Positions 43,537 to 51,603 of a stretch of 64,000 bases of DNA are shown one piece after another. The notes below the pieces were generated by a model. The model was not told the origin of the DNA, made no database searches, and saw only the letters and a list, made by a program, of their open reading frames with translations. Each line of letters begins with the position of its first letter. Within the stretch, counting starts at the first letter, position 1. The stretch comes from Leadbetterella lacustris (lineage in GTDB: Bacteria; Bacteroidota; Bacteroidia; Cytophagales; Spirosomataceae), in the NCBI GenBank assembly GCA_965234335.1, contig OZ248459.1:1-64000 (forward strand), read 5' to 3'. The position numbers and the translations under genes were made by a program.

Positions 43537-44226
43537 ATGAGTGACAGCAAAAAATTTCTGATTGTAGAAGACGAAGAAAAGGTAGCCTCTTTTATCAAAA
43601 AAGGCTTATTTACTCAAGGCTACGGTTCGGAAATTGCATCTACCGGTCGTGAAGCCCTTGTTTTTTTCGAAAGCCAGAAATACGACTTGGTTATATTAGA
43701 CATTGGTTTGCCTGATATGAGCGGCCTCGAAGTGTGCGAACAAATTCGTAGAGCCAACGCAAAGGTTCCGATTTTGATGTTAACTGCACTTGGCAGCGTG
43801 AGCGATAAACTTTCAGGTTTTGAGGTGGGAACAGACGACTACCTCGTAAAACCATTTGATTTTATGGAGCTTTTGGTTCGTATAAAAGCACTGCTCAAGA
43901 GAAGCAACGAAAATATTCCTGAAGACGATATTTTGAAAGTTGCAGACCTCGAATTGAATCTTCATCAAAAAGTGGCTATTCGTGCGGGTAAAGTTATTGC
44001 CTTAACCGCCAAGGAATTTAATCTGTTGGAGTATTTGATGCGGAATAGAGGACGAGTAGTTTCGAAATTGGATATCGCCGAACACGTTTGGGACATAGAT
44101 TTTGATACAGGCACCAACTTTATAGAAGTATACGTAAACTATCTTAGAAACAAGCTTGATAAGGGTTTTGACGAAAAACTGATCCATACGATTTTCGGAA
44201 TGGGCTACACTTTGAAAAGTAAATAA
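43537..44226 (+). CDS. OmpR/PhoB-family response regulator of the TTCTAAT regulon
   Basis: 229 residues: receiver domain with EDEE (11-14), Asp55 in VILDIGLPDMSG and Lys in DDYLVKPFDF, then an OmpR-type winged helix (about 130-226) with LTAKEFNLLEYLMRNRGRVVSK. PhoB/OmpR-type regulators bind head-to-tail direct repeats about 11 bp apart, exactly the arrangement seen at four promoters in this block. I infer that this is the regulator that binds TTCTAAT. The kinase gene follows after 18 bp. Confidence 0.9.
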   Translation: MSDSKKFLIVEDEEKVASFIKKGLFTQGYGSEIASTGREALVFFESQKYDLVILDIGLPDMSGLEVCEQIRRANAKVPILMLTALGSVSDKLSGFEVGTDDYLVKPFDFMELLVRIKALLKRSNENIPEDDILKVADLELNLHQKVAIRAGKVIALTAKEFNLLEYLMRNRGRVVSKLDIAEHVWDIDFDTGTNFIEVYVNYLRNKLDKGFDEKLIHTIFGMGYTLKSK

Positions 44227-44244
44227 TGGGTTTAGTGCATAACT

Positions 44245-45603
44245 ATGAAGATTAGAAATAAACTCATACTGATTTATCTTGCTATCACTGCGGTGTTGTT
44301 GTCTTTTTTCTGTGTGGTTATATATCTGCAAAGCAAAGAATATCGAAGGTCAGAATTTAAAGAGCGTTTAAGGAAGGAGGCACTGTCTACAGCAAATATT
44401 TATTTTAATAAAAATGACATCAGTCCCGAGGTATTAAAACTCCTTGACCGAAACGATTTTACAGCCCTTACAAACGAGGAAATTGTGATTTTTGACAGCA
44501 AAAATCAGGTAATTTATGAAACCGGCGATGATAGGTTTAAAATTGAAGGTGAAATTTTAGAAAAAATAAAAGCAGAGAAAGAGTATTTCTGGGAGAATAC
44601 CGAATCTGAATATATAGGTATCTTGTTTGAGAACCAAAATCAGAAGTATGTAATTGTTTCCTATGCCGTTGATAATTATGGTTTTATTAAATTACAGAAC
44701 TTAGCCTACGTGCTAATTTTTGGAGGCTTGTGCATTTTATTTTTGAGTGCTCTCACTGGATGGTTTTTTGTGGAAAGAATGCTGAATCCTATTCAGCAAA
44801 TTATCAAAAAAATAGATAAAATTAAAGCTTCTCAGCTTGGTGAGCGTTTGGCTATGGGCAACGAAAATGACGAGTTTACTCAATTGGCCGACAGGTTTAA
44901 TCAAATGCTCGATCGCCTTCAAAAATCATTTTTGGCACAGAAAGCTTTCGTTTCACATGCTTCACATGAGCTGAGAACTCCTCTGACTTCTATTACCGGA
45001 CAGATTCAGGTTTCACTGTTGGCTGAGGATAGCCCTGAAGACCTTAAAAAGATGATTCAGTCGGTATTGGAAGATGTAAAACAGCTCAATAGACTTAGCA
45101 ATAACCTCCTTGACCTCACCTCACTTAATTCATACTCCGAAAATACCAATTTGACGCTAGTTAACGTTCTTGATAAGTTATCAAGAGTAAGAGATGAGGC
45201 CATTAAAAAAAATTCACATTGTCAAGTGGTTATAAACTTTGATGAAGACGAAGACGAAATACCAGAACTGCTAGGCAATCCACCATTGCTTTATACGGCT
45301 TTTTATAATCTCATTGACAACGGAATAAAGTATTCTTTGAATCAAACGGTAGATATAGAGGTAATAAACAGTCAAAATTCTATAATTATTGAGTTTCGGA
45401 ATGATTGTCAAAACGTGAGCGACGTTGACCTTATTAACATCTTTTTGCCTTTTAAGCGAGGAGGCAACTCAAAAAACATTGGTGGTCATGGAGTGGGTCT
45501 TTCATTGGTTAAGGGAATTATAGAAGTTCATGAAGGACAAATAGAAGTATCCAAGCCAGACCCAGATAAGCTTCTTTTAAGGGTATTTCTTCCTAAAAAA
45601 TAA
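44245..45603 (+). CDS. Sensor histidine kinase (HAMP type)
   Basis: 452 residues: membrane helix 1 at 8-28, periplasmic loop of about 120 residues, helix 2 at 152-174, HAMP domain (about 175-228), HisKA with His241 in SHASHELRTPLTS, and an ATPase domain with NLIDNGIKYS and GGHGVGLSLVKGI. The usual DxGxG N-box partner is weak (EFRNDCQNV replaces DNGxGI), so the ATP lid region is atypical. It should sense an envelope signal and control the response regulator upstream. Confidence 0.9.
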   Translation: MKIRNKLILIYLAITAVLLSFFCVVIYLQSKEYRRSEFKERLRKEALSTANIYFNKNDISPEVLKLLDRNDFTALTNEEIVIFDSKNQVIYETGDDRFKIEGEILEKIKAEKEYFWENTESEYIGILFENQNQKYVIVSYAVDNYGFIKLQNLAYVLIFGGLCILFLSALTGWFFVERMLNPIQQIIKKIDKIKASQLGERLAMGNENDEFTQLADRFNQMLDRLQKSFLAQKAFVSHASHELRTPLTSITGQIQVSLLAEDSPEDLKKMIQSVLEDVKQLNRLSNNLLDLTSLNSYSENTNLTLVNVLDKLSRVRDEAIKKNSHCQVVINFDEDEDEIPELLGNPPLLYTAFYNLIDNGIKYSLNQTVDIEVINSQNSIIIEFRNDCQNVSDVDLINIFLPFKRGGNSKNIGGHGVGLSLVKGIIEVHEGQIEVSKPDPDKLLLRVFLPKK

Positions 45604-45613
45604 TTTAATATTC

Positions 45614-45660
45614 TTCTAATTTTTTTCTAAGTTGATTCTAATAGTAGGGTCTTAGCTTTG
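45614..45660 (+). promoter_or_regulatory. TTCTAAT-box promoter 3 (SPFH lipoprotein unit)
   Basis: TTCTAAT at 45614, TTCTAAG at 45625 and TTCTAAT at 45636 are three direct repeats exactly 11 bp apart. The -7 box TAGCTTTG is at 45653-45660, 17 bp after the start of the last repeat. Confidence 0.8.
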
Positions 45661-45709
45661 TTATGTGCTCAAAGGGGCACAGAATAATAAAATTAAAATT
45701 TACATAAAG

Positions 45710-46492
45710 ATGAAAACACGATTGGTTTTAATGGGCATCGCTTTTAGTTTAATTTTTAGTAGCTGTACTATAATTCGCCAAGGGGAGGTTGGTGTTAAGC
45801 GATCATTCGGTAAAATAAAGTCTGAGCCCCTCATGGAAGGAGCCCGATGGTATAATCCTTTTTATACTACTATAATTAAATTACCTGCTCGCACCATGAA
45901 TATGGAAGTCAGGGTGCCACTACCTTCAAAAGAAGGCCTCACCGTTCAGTCGGATGTTTCAATACTCTACCGCCTAGAAGGCAGTTATGCACCAAAAGTT
46001 GTAGAGAAGCTTGGTAAAAACTATGAGCAAGTGGTTATTTTGCCGGTGTTCCGGTCTGCAGTAGCCGATATTTCTTCACAGTATTATGCCAAAGACATGC
46101 ATACTGGCCAAAGGTCGGTCATTGAAAAGTCTATCAAGGATTTAATGATGACGCAACTCAAGGAGAGAGGCTTTGTCGTAGAATCGGTGCTGTTAAAAAG
46201 TATTGTGCTGCCTCCTGGGCTTACCAAAGCGATAGAGGATAAATTAGAGGCCGAGCAAGACTCGCAAAGGATGCAGTTTGTTTTAGACAAAGAAAAACAA
46301 GAGGCCAAAAGACTCATAATAGAAGCCGAGGGGATTAGAGACGCTCAGAAGATTGTGGCTGAAGGACTTACTCCGTTATTGATAAGGTTTAAAGCTATTG
46401 AAGCTTTTAATAAGCTTGCAGCTTCGCCAAACGCCAAGGTAATTATAACAGGTGCTGAGCAACCGTTGATGCTGAATGCGAACCAAGACTAA
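45710..46492 (+). CDS. SPFH/prohibitin-like lipoprotein
   Basis: 260 residues from ATG 45710 (an upstream GTG in frame overlaps the leader). The N-terminus ends in the lipobox IFSSC with Cys19, so this SPFH protein appears to be lipid-anchored rather than held by a transmembrane helix. The SPFH/band-7 domain (about 22-190) has EVGVKRSFGKI and LTVQSDVSILYRLEG. A coiled-coil region with IEDKLEAEQDSQRMQF and EAEGIRDAQKIVAEGL follows. Such proteins form ring- or raft-like scaffolds in membranes. It is the first gene behind a TTCTAAT promoter; the LRR gene follows. Confidence 0.85.
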   Translation: MKTRLVLMGIAFSLIFSSCTIIRQGEVGVKRSFGKIKSEPLMEGARWYNPFYTTIIKLPARTMNMEVRVPLPSKEGLTVQSDVSILYRLEGSYAPKVVEKLGKNYEQVVILPVFRSAVADISSQYYAKDMHTGQRSVIEKSIKDLMMTQLKERGFVVESVLLKSIVLPPGLTKAIEDKLEAEQDSQRMQFVLDKEKQEAKRLIIEAEGIRDAQKIVAEGLTPLLIRFKAIEAFNKLAASPNAKVIITGAEQPLMLNANQD

Positions 46493-46618
46493 TTTATTGG
46501 TAAAAGTTTGAGTAAACTCAACAGGCTCAATTTACGGATTATTTATTTACTGAGTGACAGTAACCTGCTGTCTCTCAGTATCTCCAGTTTTTTTAAAGCA
46601 TACCTAAATTTGAATAAC

Positions 46619-47257
46619 ATGAAACGATTAACATGCATGAGGTTGTTATTGGCCTTTTTTTTGGTTCAAGTAGGAATTATAAATAATACCATGGCTCAGG
46701 AGCAAGAATACACCGAGCTAAACCAAGCCTTGGCTTTTCCGGATAAAGTAACTCGCTTAAATTTAAGTGGAATGAACATGGAGTCTTTACCCCAGGAAAT
46801 ATCACTTTTTAAAAACCTGACGTATCTAAATCTTCGTAATAATCATTTACGAATCTTTCCTGAAGAGCTCTCAAAACTTCAGAGCCTCAAGGTTTTGGAT
46901 CTCGGCGGTAACCTGTTTTCTACGATACCTAAAAGTATATCATCTCTTGAAGCTTTAGAGGAGCTGTTTATTGACAATGAGCAAAACTTAGACTTGGAAT
47001 CGAGTATTGATGTAATAGCGGCTATGCCTAAACTCAGAATTTTACACTTAGAAAACAACAATGCGTTTCTAAACAATTCATCCCTTTTTAAATTGCAAAA
47101 TGTGAACTCGCTCTTTGTCAACAGAAGTATGCTCAGGCATGTCCCCCAGGATATTTGCTTAATGGAAAATCTGAGATTAATAGATTTTCAGAATAATCCG
47201 ATAAAGAAAAACCGAATGAGTGCGTATCCTGTCTCCTACGGCTTAAAAATAAGGTAA
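46619..47257 (+). CDS. Secreted leucine-rich-repeat protein
   Basis: 212 residues from ATG 46619, chosen because it opens a signal peptide (RLLLAFFLVQVGIINNTMAQ); the frame extends upstream without support. The mature part has about six leucine-rich repeats of the LxxLxLxxNxLxxfPxxi type (KNLTYLNLRNNHLRIFPEEL, LKVLDLGGNLFSTIP, LRILHLENNNAFLNN). It would act in the periplasm or at the surface as a protein-binding scaffold. It lies 126 bp after the SPFH gene with no visible terminator between, so it is probably in the same unit. Confidence 0.8.
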   Translation: MKRLTCMRLLLAFFLVQVGIINNTMAQEQEYTELNQALAFPDKVTRLNLSGMNMESLPQEISLFKNLTYLNLRNNHLRIFPEELSKLQSLKVLDLGGNLFSTIPKSISSLEALEELFIDNEQNLDLESSIDVIAAMPKLRILHLENNNAFLNNSSLFKLQNVNSLFVNRSMLRHVPQDICLMENLRLIDFQNNPIKKNRMSAYPVSYGLKIR

Positions 47258-47385
47258 AATAACACCATTTGGGTCTGAAAGGCTATATCTCATCAAGCTG
47301 TTTCAGATAAAAAATTATGATATTGAGTCTATTGCTGTTATGGTTTTCAGTATTATAATTTTTACAAAAAAAAGGGTGATTCAAA

Positions 47386-47443
47386 TTCTAATAACTTTCT
47401 AATATTTACCTAAGACGGGTCTAATAATAGTGTTGTAGCTTTG
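47386..47443 (+). promoter_or_regulatory. TTCTAAT-box promoter 4 (small secreted protein unit)
   Basis: TTCTAAT at 47386 and 47397, ACCTAAG at 47408 and GTCTAAT at 47419 keep an exact 11-bp spacing. The -7 box TAGCTTTG at 47436-47443 is identical to that of promoter 3 and again begins 17 bp after the start of the last box. Confidence 0.8.
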
Positions 47444-47484
47444 TAGAGTAATCATAACGAGGACAAATAATTTCAACAAAACAA

Positions 47485-47856
47485 ATGAAAAATTTAATAG
47501 GAATAATATTGGGTACAATGTTAATACCGACCATGGCAGTTTTTGGTCAATCCCATTCAGTTAGGAATTACAAAATGCCCGTTCAAGATAGAAAAGAGGT
47601 TAAAAGGCAAGATGTTGCGATAAACAAAAACAATGAGTCAATATCTAATGCATTTGATTCGCCTCAAAACTATAAGCACCAAGTATTTAACAAAAACCAT
47701 GAGAATCAGGATTTGTTGGTATTAAAAACCAACACCGAGAATGCTCGACCTGGTTTTAATCCATTAGAGTCAAACAGGAATTATAAATCGCCTGTATTTT
47801 CTAAAACAGTTCAGAAAGAGATAAACAAAGAGCAATTGGCTTCTGTAAAAGAGTAA
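47485..47856 (+). CDS. Small secreted protein with three NYK repeats
   Basis: 123 residues with a signal peptide (MKNLIGIILGTMLIPTMAVFGQ). The mature part is hydrophilic and carries a thrice-repeated motif: RNYKMPVQ (27-34), QNYKHQVFNK (61-70) and RNYKSPVFSK (98-107). I do not recognise a family. It stands directly behind the four-box TTCTAAT promoter, so it may be one of the most strongly regulated products of this block. The 64-residue gene follows after 38 bp. Confidence 0.7.
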   Translation: MKNLIGIILGTMLIPTMAVFGQSHSVRNYKMPVQDRKEVKRQDVAINKNNESISNAFDSPQNYKHQVFNKNHENQDLLVLKTNTENARPGFNPLESNRNYKSPVFSKTVQKEINKEQLASVKE

Positions 47857-47894
47857 AATTGTTTTAGAGTTTTCAACCTTAAAAAAATATAAAA

Positions 47895-48089
47895 ATGACG
47901 ATGTTGGAATACACAAAAATAATTCTTGAAAAGGTCAGTTTTGATCCAAGAATTTTCAGGAAAGAACTTAGGAAATCAGTAAATTATGTGACTAAAGAGG
48001 AATACGGTCACCTGAAGGCTTGGGTTAAGCAGAAATTTGGGAAAAGAGATAAAACCAAAACTAGTTTAACCGAATTCAATGTAGGTTGA
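47895..48089 (+). CDS. Small conserved-type cytoplasmic protein
   Basis: 64 residues, basic and mostly helical, without signal peptide (MLEYTKIILEKVSFDPRIFRKELRK...). The pattern LEYxKxxLxKVSFDxxxFxKEL...L..WxxxKFG is one I recall from short uncharacterised proteins in Bacteroidota. It is the second gene of the unit behind TTCTAAT promoter 4 and is followed by a terminator at 48181. Confidence 0.65.
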   Translation: MTMLEYTKIILEKVSFDPRIFRKELRKSVNYVTKEEYGHLKAWVKQKFGKRDKTKTSLTEFNVG

Positions 48090-48180
48090 TGCATAGGAAA
48101 TAATCTTTTATAGGCATAGACAAATGACAAAGTGTTTAAAAATAGTGTGATAGTTTTTTTCAGAGTAGTTTAGGGGTAGT

Positions 48181-48211
48181 AAAAACAGCGAGATTTTCTT
48201 GCTGTTTTTTT
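48181..48211. terminator. Terminator between the 47895 and kdgK genes
   Basis: AAAACAGCGAGA pairs with TCTTGCTGTTTT (one bulge), followed by a nine-T run on the plus strand and A-rich on the other side. It can serve both convergent transcripts. Confidence 0.8.
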
Positions 48212-49219
48212 TTATCTTTTCAGTTTCCCGCTTCCATCGCCGAGCATCAGGTTTTCAACCTCAGCGATGTCCACTAAGTTTTGATCTCCCGGAATGGTGT
48301 GTTTCAGTGCACTTGAAGCATTTCCAAACTCCAGCGACTTTAAATCGTCTTTAAAGGTCAATTGCCCATAGATAAACCCTCCTAAAAAGGCATCGCCTGT
48401 GCCTACCCGATCCACGATGTGGGTGATGTCTAGATTAGCAGTTTTCAGGTATTCTTGGCCGTTCCACATGCGGGCGTTCATGCGGTTGTGCGATGCACTT
48501 ATTTGTATGCGTTCGGTGTCAATGACTTTCTCTATTGATTCATATTGGGCCATAAGTTTTTTGGCCGTATCCTGGAATTTTCCTTTTTCTTCTTCAGAGC
48601 TTATACCAAAAATCTCCTCAATGTTTTTTCTGGATGCCAATAATATATTGGAATAGGAGGCTAGTTCTGGAAGGATTTCTTGCGGTGTTTTGCCGTAATT
48701 CCAGAGGTTGCTACGATAATAAATGTCTGAAGATACTTTAACGCCAAGTTTTTTGGCCACTTTCAAGGCTTCCAAGAGTGCTATGGCTGGCTTTTCGCCA
48801 ACTGCAGGAGTTATTCCACACCAATGAAACCAATCTGCGTCTTTCAGGATTTCTTCCCAGTCAAACCAATTTGGGTCTAGATTTACAAAGGCAGAATCTG
48901 CCCGGTCATATACTATTTGGCTTGCCCTGCTTACTGCTCCTGTTTCAAGAAAAAACAAGCCCATTCTTTGGCCTTTGAGGTGAATGTTTTCATCAGAAAT
49001 ACCCAGTTTTCGGATGAAGGCCTTGGCTTTTTTTCCGATGTGATTGTCTGGAAAGACACCGACATGAGACACCTCAAAGCCAAAATTGACTAGGGCCGCA
49101 CCAACGTTCATTTCTGTACCCCCAAAGGTGCAGTCGAATGATTCTGCCTGGGCTATTTTTTGAAATCCTGGCGTAGAAAGACGGAGCAGTATTTCTCCGA
49201 AGGTGACGATTTTGGGCAT
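48212..49219 (-). CDS. kdgK: 2-keto-3-deoxygluconate kinase (PfkB family)
   Basis: 335 residues of the ribokinase/PfkB fold: GEILLRLSTPG at the start, GGTEMNVGAALVNFG (substrate loop) and the catalytic signature VDRVGTGDAFLGGFI with the Asp base near the end. The length and context fit KDG kinase, which phosphorylates 2-keto-3-deoxygluconate for cleavage to pyruvate and glyceraldehyde 3-phosphate. The nearby uxuA makes exactly this substrate from mannonate, supporting the call. The two genes are 325 bp apart, so they may not share one promoter. Confidence 0.82.
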   Translation of the reverse strand: MPKIVTFGEILLRLSTPGFQKIAQAESFDCTFGGTEMNVGAALVNFGFEVSHVGVFPDNHIGKKAKAFIRKLGISDENIHLKGQRMGLFFLETGAVSRASQIVYDRADSAFVNLDPNWFDWEEILKDADWFHWCGITPAVGEKPAIALLEALKVAKKLGVKVSSDIYYRSNLWNYGKTPQEILPELASYSNILLASRKNIEEIFGISSEEEKGKFQDTAKKLMAQYESIEKVIDTERIQISASHNRMNARMWNGQEYLKTANLDITHIVDRVGTGDAFLGGFIYGQLTFKDDLKSLEFGNASSALKHTIPGDQNLVDIAEVENLMLGDGSGKLKR

Positions 49220-49544
49220 GATAGTTTTTTTTAGAAATACTTTGCTTTTATTGGGGCTTTGAATAAAAAATCTGGGCTATTTTATTTTTGCTCTTTCTAG
49301 CTTTCGAAACTTCTTTTTCGTCATTTTGGCTCTATGTTGGACCTCCTGTTAATATCTTTTTTAGAGATTTCTTTTCTGATTCTTTTCCTTTTTAATGAAC
49401 GAAATCAATTCTAAATCAGCTAAATCATTCAAAATTGAAATGGACTTGTGATTTAATATTTCGACAAATAATGTCTGCATTCGATATAATACTTTTACGA
49501 ATATCCATCAAAAAGGGAAAAGAAGCAAGGGTTTAATCAAAATT
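49220..49544. other. Gap between uxuA and kdgK, no clear gene
   Basis: A minus-strand stretch of about 45 codons (around 49385-49520) stays open without a convincing start and ends LISFIKKEKNQKRNL; I do not recognise it. No terminator or promoter box is convincing. Confidence 0.4.
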
Positions 49545-50738
49545 TTAAACCCCCAAATTTCTTCTAATACCCAATTCCAACCCACGCAATTCGGCCAAAC
49601 CCCTCAAACGACCGATGGCCGTATAGCCGGGGTTTGTCTTTTTGTTTGGATTCAAATCGTCGAGCATACGGTGACCGTGGTCTGGGCGGAAAGGCAGCCT
49701 GTAGTCTTCACGTTTCTCTGATTTTCGTTTTTCTTGTTCCTTCACCAAAGCTTGCATCACACCAAACATATCCACATCACCGTCCAAATGGTCAGCTTCG
49801 TGGAAATTGCCCATTTCGTCTCTTCTGGTGGCCCGCAGGTGTATGAAGTTAATTCTGTCGCCCAGGCGTTCTACCATACCTACTAAGTCGTTGTCTGCTC
49901 TTACGCCGTAGCTACCCGTGCAGAAACAAAGGCCGTTGTATTTGCTCGGATAAGCTTCTAGCAAAGCCTTGGCATCGGCTTCGGTGCTTACAACTCTAGG
50001 AAGTCCAAGAATGGTGTAAGGTGGGTCGTCTGGGTGAATGGCTAGAGAAACCTTATTTTGCTCAGCCACAGGCCCTATTTCGGCAATAAATGCGTAGAGA
50101 TTGTTTCTCAGCGTTTGGTCGTCGATGCCGTCATAAGTGGCGAGTACATCGCCAAATTGTTCTATCGTAAAGCTTTCTTCACTTCCTGGAAGGCCAGCAA
50201 TGATATTTTTTACTAATTTGCTTTTTTGGGCTTCCGTAGCGGATTCTATCCACTCGTTGGCTTTTTCTAAAATATCAGCAGAATAGTCATCTGACGCATT
50301 TTTTCTCTTTAAAAGATAAACCTCAAAAGCACAAAACTCTACCATGTCGAAGCGTAAGGCCGTGGAGCCATCTGGCAGCAGGAAGTCGAGGTCGGTACGT
50401 GTCCAGTCTAAAACCGGCATAAAATTGTAACAAACCGTATCGATACCGCATTGGGCCAGATTGGCGATGGAGGTTTTGTAGTTGGCGATATAGGTTTCGA
50501 AATTTCCACTCCGTTTTTTTATATCCTCGTGCACCGGAATACTTTCTACCACCGACCAAGTTAGGCCAGCGGCCTCAATGATGTCTTTGCGTTTTTGTAT
50601 TTCTTCCACCGTCCATACTTGTCCGTTCGGAATATGATGCAATGCCGACACAATGCCAGTTGCTCCTGCCTGCCTTACATCCGAAAGGCTCACGTGGTCG
50701 TTGGGCCCATACCATCTCCAAGTTTGCTCTAATGCCAT
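49545..50738 (-). CDS. uxuA: Mannonate dehydratase
   Basis: 397 residues from ATG 50738; the open frame runs 64 codons further upstream but that part overlaps the promoter area and is not UxuA-like. MALEQTWRWYGPNDHVSL at the start, WSVVESIPVHEDIKKR, NFMPVLDWTRTDL, LAIHPDDPPY and LCFCTGSYGV are hallmarks of UxuA. It dehydrates D-mannonate to 2-keto-3-deoxygluconate in glucuronate breakdown. The kinase for the next step is the downstream neighbour on the same strand. Paired TTGACAAAA elements upstream (50760-50830) may be its operator. Confidence 0.93.
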   Translation of the reverse strand: MALEQTWRWYGPNDHVSLSDVRQAGATGIVSALHHIPNGQVWTVEEIQKRKDIIEAAGLTWSVVESIPVHEDIKKRSGNFETYIANYKTSIANLAQCGIDTVCYNFMPVLDWTRTDLDFLLPDGSTALRFDMVEFCAFEVYLLKRKNASDDYSADILEKANEWIESATEAQKSKLVKNIIAGLPGSEESFTIEQFGDVLATYDGIDDQTLRNNLYAFIAEIGPVAEQNKVSLAIHPDDPPYTILGLPRVVSTEADAKALLEAYPSKYNGLCFCTGSYGVRADNDLVGMVERLGDRINFIHLRATRRDEMGNFHEADHLDGDVDMFGVMQALVKEQEKRKSEKREDYRLPFRPDHGHRMLDDLNPNKKTNPGYTAIGRLRGLAELRGLELGIRRNLGV

Positions 50739-50759
50739 AAAAAATCGATTAATATTATT

Positions 50760-50830
50760 TTGACAAAAATAATGTAAGCCTACACGAAATACTACCATTA
50801 TAGGTTTAATTAATTGTATTATTTTGTCAA
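50760..50830 (-). promoter_or_regulatory. Facing TTGACAAAATAAT elements upstream of uxuA
   Basis: TTGACAAAAATAAT (50760-50773) and ATTATTTTGTCAA (50818-50830) are inverted copies of one element, 44 bp apart. The gene-proximal copy contains TATTTTTG on the minus strand, which fits the -7 consensus. They could be two half-sites for a hexuronate regulator acting by looping; no regulator gene is visible nearby. Confidence 0.45.
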
Positions 50831-50931
50831 GAAATTGATTGGAATAAAGAAACTGAAAAAAAAGTAAATTTTTTTTAGGCAATGTTTGGAAATAAAAAAA
50901 CAGTCCTACATATTTGCAGTCCCAAAGCACA

Positions 50932-51006
50932 GGGAGTTTAGCTCAGTTGGTTCAGAGCATCTGCCTTACAAGCAGAGGGTCGGGGGTTCGAATCCCTCAA
51001 CTCCCA
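50932..51006 (+). tRNA. tRNA-Val (TAC anticodon)
   Basis: 75 nt. Acceptor GGGAGTT pairs with AACTCCC. The D arm has GCTCAGTTGGTTCAGAGC. The anticodon arm CTGC-CTTACAA-GCAG gives anticodon TAC. The T arm is GGGGGTTCGAATCCC, and the discriminator base is A. CCA is not encoded. A terminator follows directly. Confidence 0.96.
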
Positions 51007-51007
51007 C

Positions 51008-51038
51008 AAAGCCTCAGAGAAATCTGAGGCTTTTTTTA
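51008..51038 (+). terminator. Terminator of tRNA-Val
   Basis: GCCTCAGA-gaaa-TCTGAGGC followed by a run of seven T. Confidence 0.9.
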
Positions 51039-51056
51039 TACCCCCAAAGTGATATT

Positions 51057-51117
51057 TACCTTACAAGCCGAGGGTCGGGGCGGTGCTACGATTCGCTTCG
51101 AATCCCTCAACTCCCAC
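51057..51117 (+). pseudogene. Duplicated 3' half of tRNA-Val with internal insertion
   Basis: CCTTACAAGC, then one changed base (CAGAGG becomes CCGAGG) and GGGTCGGGG, repeats the anticodon-to-T-arm half of the tRNA at 50932. After about 16 inserted bases, 21 bp identical to the tRNA 3' end follow (51097-51117 equals 50987-51007). The 5' half is absent, so it cannot form a tRNA. It looks like the scar of an element that integrated at, or a slip duplication of, the tRNA 3' end. Confidence 0.85.
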
Positions 51118-51123
51118 GTTTAC

Positions 51124-51159
51124 AAAAGCCTCATAATCTAAAAATTATGGGGCTTTTTT
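51124..51159 (+). terminator. Second, related terminator after the tRNA fragment
   Basis: GCCTCATAAT pairs with ATTATGGGGC and is followed by six T. It begins with the same AAAGCCTCA as the first terminator, so the duplication seems to have included the terminator. Confidence 0.75.
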
Positions 51160-51160
51160 C

Positions 51161-51603
51161 TTTTAGGCCAATCCATTGAACATGCTGGTTTAAACACAAT
51201 TCAAACCTCATGATATTTATAATGGTTGAATATGAGTCAGTTATAGGGGTCTTCGAAAAGTACAGATTTTCTAGAATAAAAAAAACACTTAGCCCGAATG
51301 GTTTTTTGATTATAAATGAAGGCTTTCTGTTAGTTTTCTTAACTTTTTGGAGTTTTATTCAAAGTTTTTTATTTGCATTTTCTTGAATACTACACATTCG
51401 TGCTTGAGTTATTAGTAGCATCAAAAAAACAACTTTGAAAATATACTACTTCTCCAAACTTTACTTCGAGTTCAAAAAAATCCAGAAAATCAGCAATTGA
51501 AATTTTTCATATAAAAAATATAATTATTAGAGCTTTTTAATATAATATTGTAAAGACATTAAACTAAGAGGAAATCAATTGTTAAACCCCTATTTTTTCT
51601 AAA
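51161..51603. other. Intergenic region, nothing recognised
   Basis: About 440 bp of very AT-rich sequence with no open frame of note, no tRNA and no repeat shared with the rest of the window. The promoter of the 51604 operon should lie here, but no TAnnTTTG box stands out. Confidence 0.5.

Noticed and set aside
50739..50930. 64-residue N-terminal extension of UxuA
   Set aside because: It overlaps the promoter and operator-like elements and is not UxuA-like; family members begin near MALEQTWRWYGP.
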